64,000 bases of DNA from Cohnella zeiphila (GTDB lineage: Bacteria > Bacillota > Bacilli > Paenibacillales > Paenibacillaceae), in NCBI RefSeq assembly GCF_014212055.1, contig NZ_JACJVO010000027.1, positions 83,646 to 147,645 on the forward strand, in the 5' to 3' direction. This document shows positions 33,471-41,255 of the stretch, one piece after another. The number at the start of each line of letters is the position of its first letter. Positions within the stretch are counted from its first letter, which is position 1. The notes below the pieces were generated by a model that was not told the origin of the DNA, searched no databases, and saw only the letters and a list, made by a program, of their open reading frames with translations. The translations under genes were made by a program, and so were the position numbers.

Positions 33471-34571
33471 TTAGGTCAGCTTCGCTATGCTTACGGCCAC
33501 TTTCTCGATTTGCGCTTTGCTCAGGGTATGGTCGGGGGAGCTGATCGTCACGGTGCGATCGTCCAACTGGAAGCCGAGCATTGCCGTATCGCCGGGCGTA
33601 TACCACTTCGCCTTTGTTCCGTTCGACAAGGTAACGGACGTGCTGTCGTAACCGCCCGAGTAATCCCGGGGAGACACGTTGACGATCATGTGAGCGAAGA
33701 CGAGGTTGACTCCGTCGCCGGTGGCGACCGCCTTCTGGTAAGCGTCGCCTTTCGTCATCTGCTTCGGCGCATAGGCGGTCTCAAATCCGTCGAAGCTTGC
33801 GAAAGCCTGCCGGATCGCTTTCGACTGTTCGCCGCTGTACGTCACATCCGCGAGCTCGCTCGCATTCGTCGACCCAGGCAGCTTAGCTACGCTTGCGGCC
33901 ACTTTCTCGATCTGCGCTTTGCTCAAGGTATGGTCGGGAGAACTGACGGTCACGATGCGGTCATCCAGCTTGAAGCCGAGCATCGTCGTATCGCCGGGCG
34001 TATACCATTTCGCCGTGATTCCGTTGGACAAAGTGACGGACGTGCTGTCGTAACCGCCCGAGTAATCCCGCGGAGACACGTTGACGATCATATGAGCGAA
34101 GACGAGGTTGACTCCGTCGCCGGTAGTGACCGCCTTCTGATAAGAGTCGCCCGCCGTCATCTGCTTAGGCGCATAGGCGGTCTCGAATCCGTCGAAATTT
34201 GCGAAAGCCTGCAGAATCGCTTTCGTCTGATCGCTGCTAAACGCGATATCCGCAAGCTCGTTCGTATTTGGCGCCGCGGAGCCGACCAGGATCGTCTTGC
34301 TATTTTCGTCGTAATAGATCGGTACGTGAAGAGCGTCGGCCAGAGCGCGAACCGGAAGGTACGTCGAGTTCCGGTAGCTGATCGGAAGCTGCTTGTTGCC
34401 GTACGCGTCCACAGGGGTATATGCCGCGCCGTTAACCTTGAACTTGAGATCTCCGTTGAGGTACGCGGTGATCTTCTGCAGATTGGAGCCCGCATAGACG
34501 CCGGCCGCGCCGGTGACGGTCATGCCGAGCACCATCAGGGTCACAACGGATTTTTTCGTGAAATTTTTCAT
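33471..34571 (-). CDS. Exported protein with a CuAO_N1-like domain and two near-identical DUF4367-like repeats
   Basis: 366 residues from the ATG at 34571, chosen for its GAGGAGAGG site and the signal peptide that follows (KKSVVTLMVLGMTVTGAAGV, cleavage probably after VYA). Residues 30-100 look like a copper-amine-oxidase N-terminal repeat (STYLPVRALADALHVPIYYD). Residues 105-231 and 239-365 are two copies of one domain, offset by 134 codons, each with DGFETAYAPKQMT, MIVNVSPRDYSGGYDSTSV and SPDHTLSKAQIEKVA. The last motif resembles DUF4367 domains of sporulation-associated proteins. It lies 26 bases downstream of a lipoprotein gene, likely in one operon. Confidence 0.8.
   Translation of the reverse strand: MKNFTKKSVVTLMVLGMTVTGAAGVYAGSNLQKITAYLNGDLKFKVNGAAYTPVDAYGNKQLPISYRNSTYLPVRALADALHVPIYYDENSKTILVGSAAPNTNELADIAFSSDQTKAILQAFANFDGFETAYAPKQMTAGDSYQKAVTTGDGVNLVFAHMIVNVSPRDYSGGYDSTSVTLSNGITAKWYTPGDTTMLGFKLDDRIVTVSSPDHTLSKAQIEKVAASVAKLPGSTNASELADVTYSGEQSKAIRQAFASFDGFETAYAPKQMTKGDAYQKAVATGDGVNLVFAHMIVNVSPRDYSGGYDSTSVTLSNGTKAKWYTPGDTAMLGFQLDDRTVTISSPDHTLSKAQIEKVAVSIAKLT
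33477..34259 (-). repeat. Intragenic tandem duplication, about 381 bases per copy
   Basis: The copies at 33879-34259 and 33477-33857 are offset by 402 bases. Long stretches are almost identical, for example gacgttgaccatg-free core coding SPRDYSGGYDSTSVTLSNG in both, while a few positions differ, so the duplication is fairly recent or kept similar by gene conversion. Confidence 0.85.
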
Positions 34572-34597
34572 TACGATCCTCTCCTCTATAGACAAGT

Positions 34598-35773
34598 TTA
34601 TTGAAAATCGAAAATTTGAGTCACTGGCAAACTGTCGCCGCCTTGCGTCGTAACGCCGAGCCTCGTGCCGGAAGGATTCCAACTGAGCGGATATTGCGGA
34701 AAAGCGCCCGGTCCGACGGGAGACACTTTGCCCGTCGCCGTGTCCAGCACATACACGCCGTTCATTCCGGCTTTATCCTCGGCATAGACGGCAAAGGCCA
34801 GCTTCGAGCCGTCCGGAGACCAGTCGAAGTAAGGAATGAGATCTCCTTTGCCGAGCAGAGTGCCTTGCGCGGATCCGTTCGCATCGTACATCAACAGTTT
34901 GATTCCCGGCGCAGCTTTGGCGTAAGCCGTCAATACGGCGATCCGGTCTCCTGCGGGAGACACGGAGAATTGGCTTACGCTCCGTACAAGCTCGCTTGGG
35001 CGGTCGTGCTCCGGATCGAACGTTTTGAGAGTTTGATTCCGGTCCGTGTAATAAATTCGCCCCCCGCTCGCCGCGAATTGCGGGAACGGCTCCGTCTCCG
35101 AGTCCGGATCTTCGAGCTTGAGACTCGTCACGGTCCCGTCCGCGGAGATGGTCAGAACGTCTCCCCGCCCCTCCATGGATCCCGCCGCCAGCACGTAGGT
35201 GTCGTTGTTCAGCCAGCCGCCCGACTCCAGATAATTGGAGATTTTCAGCTCGACGCTTTGTCCCGTGCCGGCGTTCTTCATGAAATTCCGCGCCGTATAT
35301 TTGTTTTCCCACTGTTGAACGAAGATGAAACGCCCATCCGGTGACGCTTCCTCCTTCGTGGTTGCGCCCGGTTTCCCCGGATCCGCCTGCGGCTTCGAAT
35401 CCCGTTGTTCTTCGGTGATCAGATCGACGGTCGACTCGGTATACGAGAGCTGCGGTTCTTCCGTGGAGGTTGCAGGTTTGAGAAGCTTCGTGGTGACGAT
35501 TCTCGCCTCGTTGTCCGACAGCCACGCCTCGATGTTGGCTCCTTCCAGCCGATGAATGCGCACGACCGACAATTCTTCTCCGCGCTGCCGGCCGTCATCC
35601 TTCACGACGGTCAATCTTCTCTCGCCCCCGCCCGTCTTCGTTCCCAAGGTCGCGCCGCTTCCCGCTTGTCCGTTCTCCGGACGATCCTGACTCGGCTGGC
35701 AAGCCGCCAGGCCGGTCGCAAGCGTCAGAGCGCACCCGAGAATGACGAATCTGTCTCCTTTGAATAGCCGCAT
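34598..35773 (-). CDS. TolB-like beta-propeller lipoprotein
   Basis: 391 residues from the ATG at 35773 (CGGGAGG upstream). A signal peptide ends with lipobox LAAC near residue 22. The mature part carries repeated four-strand blades of the PD40/TolB kind: EEASPDGRFIFVQQWENKY, SPAGDRIAVLTAYAKA, FDWSPDGSKLAFAVYAED and LSWNPSGTRLGVTTQGG. It should sit on the outer face of the membrane and bind a ligand or partner protein. The gene lies directly downstream of a two-component system, and its promoter carries 11-base direct repeats fit for an OmpR-type regulator. Confidence 0.82.
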   Translation of the reverse strand: MRLFKGDRFVILGCALTLATGLAACQPSQDRPENGQAGSGATLGTKTGGGERRLTVVKDDGRQRGEELSVVRIHRLEGANIEAWLSDNEARIVTTKLLKPATSTEEPQLSYTESTVDLITEEQRDSKPQADPGKPGATTKEEASPDGRFIFVQQWENKYTARNFMKNAGTGQSVELKISNYLESGGWLNNDTYVLAAGSMEGRGDVLTISADGTVTSLKLEDPDSETEPFPQFAASGGRIYYTDRNQTLKTFDPEHDRPSELVRSVSQFSVSPAGDRIAVLTAYAKAAPGIKLLMYDANGSAQGTLLGKGDLIPYFDWSPDGSKLAFAVYAEDKAGMNGVYVLDTATGKVSPVGPGAFPQYPLSWNPSGTRLGVTTQGGDSLPVTQIFDFQ

Positions 35774-35860
35774 CTTCGAACCTCCCGAGTTCTTGCCGAC
35801 AGGGAGCTTCCGCCGCGAACGCGTACGCCGCCGCCGTCTTCCGCGTCCCTGTCGAGAATC

Positions 35861-35914
35861 AGTATAAAGCCGGATCTTCTCGATCCGATTTCGGACTTGT
35901 AACGAACTTGTAAA
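35861..35914 (-). promoter_or_regulatory. Promoter of the lipoprotein gene with an OmpR/PhoB-type direct repeat
   Basis: Reading the minus strand, TTTACAAGTTC (35914-35904) is followed at once by GTTACAAGTCC (35903-35893): two 11-base units sharing TTACAAGT-C. A -10 box TATACT lies at 35866-35861, which puts the repeats just upstream of the -35 region. This is the usual layout for activation by an OmpR-family regulator, such as the one encoded at 37419. Confidence 0.6.
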
Positions 35915-35922
35915 CAATCTTT

Positions 35923-37419
35923 TCAAGAATCCGCAGGGTCCGGAACCGTCGGCAGGTCGATGACGAACCTCGTGCCGTTCGGGCCGGATTCGGCCAGGCG
36001 GACCGTGCCGCCTTGTTTCTCGGCCAGGCTGCGCACGAGCGCCAGCCCAAGACCGGTCCCGCCGGCCGATCGGGATCGGTCGTTGCTGACCGTGTAGAAC
36101 GGATCGAAGATCCGGCTTTGCGCCTCCGGGGGAATGCCGATTCCGGTATCCGCCACTTCGATTTTCATGCGTACGGCTCCTTCGCCGTTCGTCTCCGTCC
36201 GATTGGAGAGGCGAACCGTTCCGCCTTCCCGGTTATATTTGACGGCATTGTCGAGCAGATTCAGCAACATATGCATCAAGTTGTCCGGATCGGCCCAGAC
36301 CTTTCCTTCCTCGAATCGGGTCTCCAGCAAGATCTGGCTGCTCTCTGCCTTGACCCGGATCCGGTTCGCCGCCTCCCGAAGCAGGGGCTCGATCCGAACC
36401 GTCTCCGCCCGCGTCTGAAAATCGTAAATGTCCAAAGAGGCAAGCTGCAGCGTTTTCTCCACCAATCCGTAAAGACGCACGGCTTCCTGCCGGATCTGCG
36501 CCCGGGCTTTATCCAGCAGCTCCGGATCGTCGCCGTACATCTCCAGCAGATCCGCATACGCCAGAATGGAAGTGAGCGGCGTCTTCAGCTCGTGGCTGAT
36601 ATTGCCGATGAACTGCTTCTGCTGCTGCTCCAGTTCCCGCAAGCGGGAGACGGCGGACTCCAGCTTTTGCTTTTCTTCGGTGAGCAGTTCGACCGAGGAG
36701 GCAATGTTCTCGCTCATTTCGTGAATGCCTTCCGCCAGCTCCCCGAGCTCATCGTTGCGGCGTACGGGCGGCGCGGACAGATAACGGCCCAGACCGATCT
36801 CGCGGGCGGCGCGGCCCAGCTTGCCGATAACGAGCACCTGCCGCCAAACGTACAAATAACCGACGAGGAAGCCCGCAGCGAGCACGGCGGCCCCCGTCGC
36901 GAGAAACAGGTTCCGGATGCGTGCGTAAAAGGCGTGCTGTTCGGCGATGGAAGCGTGGAATTGGACCGTTCCCAGAAATCGGTCGGCATCATATAGAGGG
37001 GCCAAGTACAGCAGCGAATCTCCCTCCGTGATATAAGCCGACTGCCCTTTGGCCGTATAAGCGAGCGCGTCGCTGACATTCGTCAGAGGCTGAAAGGGAA
37101 GGGAGGTGCCGGCGAACGCGCCGTCCGCGTTATACAGCGTAACCGGCATTCCGCTTTGCTCTCCCAAGTCCACCGCCAGCTTCTGCCCGCTCTCGTCCAT
37201 AAAAGCGCCGGGAGCGATCCGGTCTCCGGTCAAGTAAGCTTCTCTTACCCGCAGATTCGCCGCGTCCGCCTGATGGGCGAACGTCTGCTCCAACCGGGAA
37301 CGCTGATCCTCGCGAATGCCCACCAGCACCAACGAGCTCAGCAAAATAAGCACGGAAGCGAGGAGAAGCGCCAGCAGCAGGGCGAGCTTCCCCTTCAAGC
37401 CGATGCGTCTGCGCCGCAT
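35923..37419 (-). CDS. Sensor histidine kinase
   Basis: 498 residues. Helix 1 (about 10-34) and helix 2 (about 171-193) bracket an extracellular sensor domain; HAMP follows (about 193-245). The HisKA motif ISHELKTPL carries the phosphorylated H276; the ATPase has N-box LLNLLDNAVKYN, DTGIGIPPE and GGTGLGLALV. The ATG shares its A with the TGA stop of the response regulator gene upstream, so they are translated together. The promoter just after this gene has OmpR-type repeats, suggesting that the pair controls the lipoprotein and duplicated-domain genes. The signal is unknown; similarity to PhoR- or BceS-like kinases is only general. Confidence 0.93.
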   Translation of the reverse strand: MRRRRIGLKGKLALLLALLLASVLILLSSLVLVGIREDQRSRLEQTFAHQADAANLRVREAYLTGDRIAPGAFMDESGQKLAVDLGEQSGMPVTLYNADGAFAGTSLPFQPLTNVSDALAYTAKGQSAYITEGDSLLYLAPLYDADRFLGTVQFHASIAEQHAFYARIRNLFLATGAAVLAAGFLVGYLYVWRQVLVIGKLGRAAREIGLGRYLSAPPVRRNDELGELAEGIHEMSENIASSVELLTEEKQKLESAVSRLRELEQQQKQFIGNISHELKTPLTSILAYADLLEMYGDDPELLDKARAQIRQEAVRLYGLVEKTLQLASLDIYDFQTRAETVRIEPLLREAANRIRVKAESSQILLETRFEEGKVWADPDNLMHMLLNLLDNAVKYNREGGTVRLSNRTETNGEGAVRMKIEVADTGIGIPPEAQSRIFDPFYTVSNDRSRSAGGTGLGLALVRSLAEKQGGTVRLAESGPNGTRFVIDLPTVPDPADS

Positions 37420-38108
37420 CAGAGCGACCTCACGCTTTTGTAGCCGATGCCGTAGACGGTTTGGATCAGCCCTTGCCAGGAGCCGAGCTTTTTGCGCAAT
37501 CGTTGAATATGAATGTCCACCGTACGAGTGCCGCCCGCGAAATCCATGTCCCATACTTGGTCCAGCAGCGCTTCGCGGGAAAATACCCGCTCCGGATGGC
37601 GGGCCAGCAGCAACAGCAGCTCGAACTCCTTGGGCGTAAGCTCGATAGGCCGATCTTCCAGACGCGCGGTGCGGCTGTACGGCTCGATCGCGAGCTCGCC
37701 GAGCCGCACGGTCTCCGCATCGGAAGCGGAATTCGCCGCGGGATCCGGCGCCCGCCTTCTGGCGAGCGCCTTCACCCGGGCGATCAGTTCCCGCATGTCG
37801 AACGGCTTCGTCATGTAATCGTCCGCACCGAGCTCCAGTCCCAGCACTTTGTCGACGATGTCGTTCTTCACCGTAAGCAATAAAACGGCCGGACGATCCT
37901 GTCCCTCCAGCCGGCGGCATACCTCGTATCCGTTTAACCGCGGCAGCATGACGTCGAGGACCATGACGTCGGGCTTGAACGTCTTGACCCGATCAAGCGC
38001 CTCCTGCCCGTCTCCCGCCGTCTCCACGGCGAATCCTTCCCTTCGAAGCGCGTAAGCCACGGCGCCGGCAATGCTGGCCTCGTCGTCCACCGCCAATACT
38101 TTGATCAC
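37419..38108 (-). CDS. OmpR-family response regulator
   Basis: 229 residues. Receiver domain (1-120) with acidic pair D8-D9, phosphorylation site D52 in MVLDVMLPR and the conserved K in DYMTKPFD near 105. The C-terminal winged helix (about 130-228) shows ELTPKEFELLLLLARHPERV and TVDIHIQRLRKKLG. First gene of a two-gene operon with the histidine kinase. Pairing with the kinase is certain from the 1-base overlap; the regulon is inferred from repeats at 35893-35914. Confidence 0.95.
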   Translation of the reverse strand: MIKVLAVDDEASIAGAVAYALRREGFAVETAGDGQEALDRVKTFKPDVMVLDVMLPRLNGYEVCRRLEGQDRPAVLLLTVKNDIVDKVLGLELGADDYMTKPFDMRELIARVKALARRRAPDPAANSASDAETVRLGELAIEPYSRTARLEDRPIELTPKEFELLLLLARHPERVFSREALLDQVWDMDFAGGTRTVDIHIQRLRKKLGSWQGLIQTVYGIGYKSVRSL

Positions 38109-38250
38109 GCGCGTTCCCCCTTCATGATGAGTATGATGGTTCGTTCCTTTCCTTATCCCGTTACCCGGCTCTTATTGTATCAGAAAGGGCCGGCGATCTC
38201 AGGCGGAATCGATGCGTTCCGATAACCGGACGGGATTCATCGAATGGATA

Positions 38251-38259
38251 TGTTAGAAT
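38251..38259 (+). promoter_or_regulatory. Extended -10 promoter of the LLM oxidoreductase gene
   Basis: TGT followed by TAGAAT (38254-38259), 55 bases ahead of ATG. Confidence 0.4.
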
Positions 38260-38313
38260 AAATGGGACAAACGCGACAAGTTCCCGACGAAGAGGGCGAG
38301 GAGGAGAAACGGC

Positions 38314-39273
38314 ATGAGCTTGAACGACCGGCCTCTGAGGCTTGGCGTGCTTGATTTGGTCCCCGTTCTGGAGGAGCGGGACGACGCGGCCGCGCTCGAA
38401 CAAGCGGCAACGTTGGCCCGCACGGCGGAACGGCTTGGCTTTTCCAGGTACTGGGTTGCCGAGCATCACGCCATGCCGAATTTGGCATGTCCCGCGCCGG
38501 AGGTGCTGCTGGCGCACGTCGGAGCGAGGACGGAGCGGATTCGCATCGGCTCGGGAGCGCTGCTGCTGCCGCATTACGAGCCGCTGAAGGTCGCGGAATC
38601 GTTCCGGCTGCTGGCCGCTCTCTATCCGGGGCGGGTCGATCTCGGTCTGGGACGGGCGCCGGGCGGAGACGCGCACGCGAGCATGGCGCTCAGCGGAAAC
38701 TACCTGGAAAACGTAAGGCGGTATCCGGACAAGCTGAGAGCGGTGGCGGAGCTTCTTCAGGACCGTTACGCCTTTGAGGGCGAGTCCGTCGTCGCGCGTC
38801 CGAGGCCTGCCGTTCCGCCGGAGCTTTGGCTGCTCGGAACGAACCGGAAGAGCGCCGAATTCGCGGCTCGGTTCGGCACGGGCTATGCGTTCGGCCAATT
38901 CATGAGCGACGCGGACGGGGAAGAGACGCTGAAGGCTTATCGCGACGCGTTCGTTTCTTCGGCGTTCGGCTCGGTGCCGCGGGCGATCGTCGCAATCGGC
39001 GTTCTCTGCGCCGAAACGGAGGAAGAGGCGCAGAGGCTCGCGACGGACAGCGGGATGTTGTTTCGCGGTGAGACGACGTTATCGGGGAAGGAAGCGGCGC
39101 CGATTTCAGGGGACCGGCTTCTCGTCGGCACGCCGGAGAAGGTTCGCGGACGGCTGGAGCAATTGTCTCGCCGCTTCGGCGTCGACGAGTTTCTGATCGT
39201 CACGATGGGGCCGGATTACGATCGGCGTCTTCGCTCGTTCGAGCAGTTGGTCCGCGCTTGGGATGCGGTCTGA
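38314..39273 (+). CDS. LLM-class flavin-dependent oxidoreductase (luciferase-like)
   Basis: 319 residues. Bacterial luciferase-like monooxygenase fold: LGVLDLVPVLEERDD at the start, SRYWVAEHHAMPNLACPAPE near 45 (the YWVAEHH signature), RIRIGSGALLLPHYEPLKVA near 82, YPGRVDLGLGRAPGGD near 105 and a C-terminal LVGTPEKVRGRLEQLSRRFG. This subgroup (MsnO8/YhbW type) uses reduced flavin; the substrate is unknown. GAGGAG precedes ATG. Single gene with its own promoter and terminator. Confidence 0.93.
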   Translation: MSLNDRPLRLGVLDLVPVLEERDDAAALEQAATLARTAERLGFSRYWVAEHHAMPNLACPAPEVLLAHVGARTERIRIGSGALLLPHYEPLKVAESFRLLAALYPGRVDLGLGRAPGGDAHASMALSGNYLENVRRYPDKLRAVAELLQDRYAFEGESVVARPRPAVPPELWLLGTNRKSAEFAARFGTGYAFGQFMSDADGEETLKAYRDAFVSSAFGSVPRAIVAIGVLCAETEEEAQRLATDSGMLFRGETTLSGKEAAPISGDRLLVGTPEKVRGRLEQLSRRFGVDEFLIVTMGPDYDRRLRSFEQLVRAWDAV

Positions 39274-39328
39274 TAATGAGATCCGGGCGAAGCCCGACAG
39301 GTTCGCGATGAAGCGTATTCGGGCTTCA

Positions 39329-39371
39329 AGCAAAACAGGCCAGCCGGTATGTCCGGCTGACCTGTTTTGCT
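39329..39371. terminator. Bidirectional terminator between the LLM and MFS genes
   Basis: AGCAAAACAGG plus CAGCCGG pair with CCGGCTG plus CCTGTTTTGCT; the A and T tracts inside the stem serve both directions. Confidence 0.75.
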
Positions 39372-39435
39372 TGGGCGGCCCGGCGTCTTGCGGGCCGCGC
39401 AAGGGATCGTTCCGGCCTTGGCTCGGGAGCGTCCG

Positions 39436-40635
39436 TTAGGCCGGATATTCCGCTTCCGTCTCCATCGCCGGACATGTCGCTGCCGCCTTGCGGGTCCGGT
39501 TCGCGTAGAACGAGTAGGCGGCGGCCAACCCGGCTGCGGCCACGCCGGCGGCGCCGATCCAGCTGACGGCGTGAAGGGACGCGCCTTTGACGACGAGCCC
39601 GCCGATGCCGGCGCCGGCCGCCATGCCGAATTGCAGCATGGAGGTATTCAGGCTTAGCATGACGCTCGAAGATTCGGGAGCGAGCGAGATGAGGTAAAAC
39701 TGCTGAGTCGGGCCGGAAGACCAGGCGGCGAACGCCCATACCATCAGCAGCGGGAACGCGACGGCGGGTCCGGCGGCCACGGACAGCAGCGCCAGAGCCA
39801 GCGCGTGAATCCCCATGCCGCCGAGCAGCGTGCGAGGCACGCCCCACCGGTCGGTCAGGAAGCCTCCCAGCTTGGAGCCGATCAAGGAGGCGATGCCGAA
39901 GGCGAACAGCCCGGCGCTTACTTCGCTCTCTCCCATCCCGGTCACATCGAGCAAGAATGGAGTGACGTAAGTGTAAAGCACGGAGTAACCGAGAATCCAA
40001 AAGAAGGTGACGCCGAGCGCAACCGCGATTTTGGGCTGTTTGAGCAGCGCAAGCTGCCGTTTCATCGGCACGGGCGCTTCGCCTTCCGAGGATGGGATCG
40101 CGCGGGCTACGGCGAACATCGCGACCAGGCTGAGCAGGCCGATGCCCCAGAACAACGTCTTCCAGTCGTAGGCGGCGGCGATGACGCGTCCGATCGGAAC
40201 GCCGATGATGAGCGCCGAGCTGGAGCCGGTAATGACGGTCGCGATCGCTCCGGCCTGCCGGCCCGCCGGCGCAAGCTTCGAAGCGACGGTGAGCGCCGTG
40301 ACGAAAAAGACGCCGGTGCCGATGGCCAGAATGGCTCGGGACATGACCAGGAAGCCGAAGCCCGGGAGGAACAGCGTCGTGGCGCTGCCCAAGGCGAATA
40401 TGCCGAGCGACAGCATCAGCAGCTTGCGGCGGTCCATCTTCGCCGTCGCCAGCATCGCGATCGGAGTGCCGATCGCGTAAGCGAGCGAGAAGACGGTGAT
40501 CAGCTGTCCGGCGGCCGCCACCGATACGCCGGCGGATTCGGCCACTTTGTCCAGGATGCCCGCGATAACGAATTCCGAAGTGGCGACCATGAAGCTGACG
40601 ACGGCCAGCAAATAAATTTTCAAGGTATGGCTCAT
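39436..40635 (-). CDS. MFS transporter (drug/sugar efflux type)
   Basis: 399 residues from the ATG at 40635 (AGGAGAGG upstream), with about twelve membrane helices. The first helix region VSFMVATSEFVIAGILDKVA and loop 2-3 TAKMDRRKLLMLSLGIFALG match the AraJ/PbuE-like drug-H+ antiporter branch. Motif C-like glycines appear in helix 5 (GSSSALIIGVPIGRVIAA). The gene ends with a charged tail. It lies downstream of an ArsR-type regulator on the same strand, and a palindrome over its promoter matches one upstream of the regulator, so it is probably its target. Confidence 0.9.
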   Translation of the reverse strand: MSHTLKIYLLAVVSFMVATSEFVIAGILDKVAESAGVSVAAAGQLITVFSLAYAIGTPIAMLATAKMDRRKLLMLSLGIFALGSATTLFLPGFGFLVMSRAILAIGTGVFFVTALTVASKLAPAGRQAGAIATVITGSSSALIIGVPIGRVIAAAYDWKTLFWGIGLLSLVAMFAVARAIPSSEGEAPVPMKRQLALLKQPKIAVALGVTFFWILGYSVLYTYVTPFLLDVTGMGESEVSAGLFAFGIASLIGSKLGGFLTDRWGVPRTLLGGMGIHALALALLSVAAGPAVAFPLLMVWAFAAWSSGPTQQFYLISLAPESSSVMLSLNTSMLQFGMAAGAGIGGLVVKGASLHAVSWIGAAGVAAAGLAAAYSFYANRTRKAAATCPAMETEAEYPA

Positions 40636-40669
40636 GCGTGAGAAAGCCCCTCTCCTGTATAAATTCAAT

Positions 40670-40689
40670 ATTTCTAGAATCATAGAAAT
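40670..40689. promoter_or_regulatory. Operator-like palindrome ahead of the MFS gene
   Basis: ATTTCTA-(6)-TAGAAAT, a perfect inverted repeat with central GAATCA, 34 bases upstream of the MFS start codon. A closely similar sequence is found at 41016-41035 ahead of arsR. Confidence 0.65.
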
Positions 40690-40705
40690 AAAAAGCGCAA
40701 AAAAG

Positions 40706-40987
40706 CTATTTCAGGAGTTCGGGAGCGAACCGTTCCGCCATTTCGCGATTCAGGCGATAGTAAATATAAGTGCCGTCCTTGTCGGAGTCGAGAAGTCCGC
40801 AATCCGCCAGCTGCTTCAGATGATGGGACAGCGTCGATACCGGCACGGATCCGAGCTTGCAGCCGATGTCGCCGCAGCACATATTCGACGAATCCGCGAG
40901 CAGCAGCGCGATCTGGAAGCGGGTCGGTTCCCCGAGCGCCTTGTAAATTTTGACGGCTTGCTTGATCTCTTCGTCGCTGCGGTTCAT
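40706..40987 (-). CDS. ArsR-family transcriptional repressor
   Basis: 93 residues, a compact winged helix. AVKIYKALGEPTRFQIALLL at the start, the recognition region VPVSTLSHHLKQLADCGLL near 48 and the wing DGTYIYYRLNRE near 70 are standard ArsR. Cysteines C37, C38 and C43 (NMCCGDIGCK) lie before the recognition helix, roughly where ArsR/SmtB sensors place metal ligands, so a metal or thiol signal is possible. It precedes an MFS gene on the same strand; matching palindromes flank both. Confidence 0.9.
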   Translation of the reverse strand: MNRSDEEIKQAVKIYKALGEPTRFQIALLLADSSNMCCGDIGCKLGSVPVSTLSHHLKQLADCGLLDSDKDGTYIYYRLNREMAERFAPELLK

Positions 40988-41015
40988 GTTCGCTCACCTC
41001 CGTTTTCGCTTTTAT

Positions 41016-41035
41016 ATTTCTAAGATCATGGAAGT
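41016..41035. promoter_or_regulatory. Operator-like palindrome ahead of arsR
   Basis: ATTTCTA-(6)-TGGAAGT with centre AGATCA, 28 bases upstream of the arsR start. It matches the perfect copy at 40670 at 15 of 20 positions, as expected for autoregulation. Confidence 0.6.
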
Positions 41036-41255
41036 ACATTAGCACATATCCGTGCGTCTGTAAACCTGCTTCTCTCGATAATGTCGAAATAAATTCTTTC
41101 TTCGCTCCCGGCCCCGAAACCCGGTGCCGACTGCAAAGGATTGATTCCCTGTCTCCATTCGAATGTCGTAACTATTGCCGCGCATCCCCGTCTAATAACT
41201 GGAAGCCGCAGCCTTTTACAAAAAAACTTGCGGCAGACAGAGGAGGAAATCGGGA

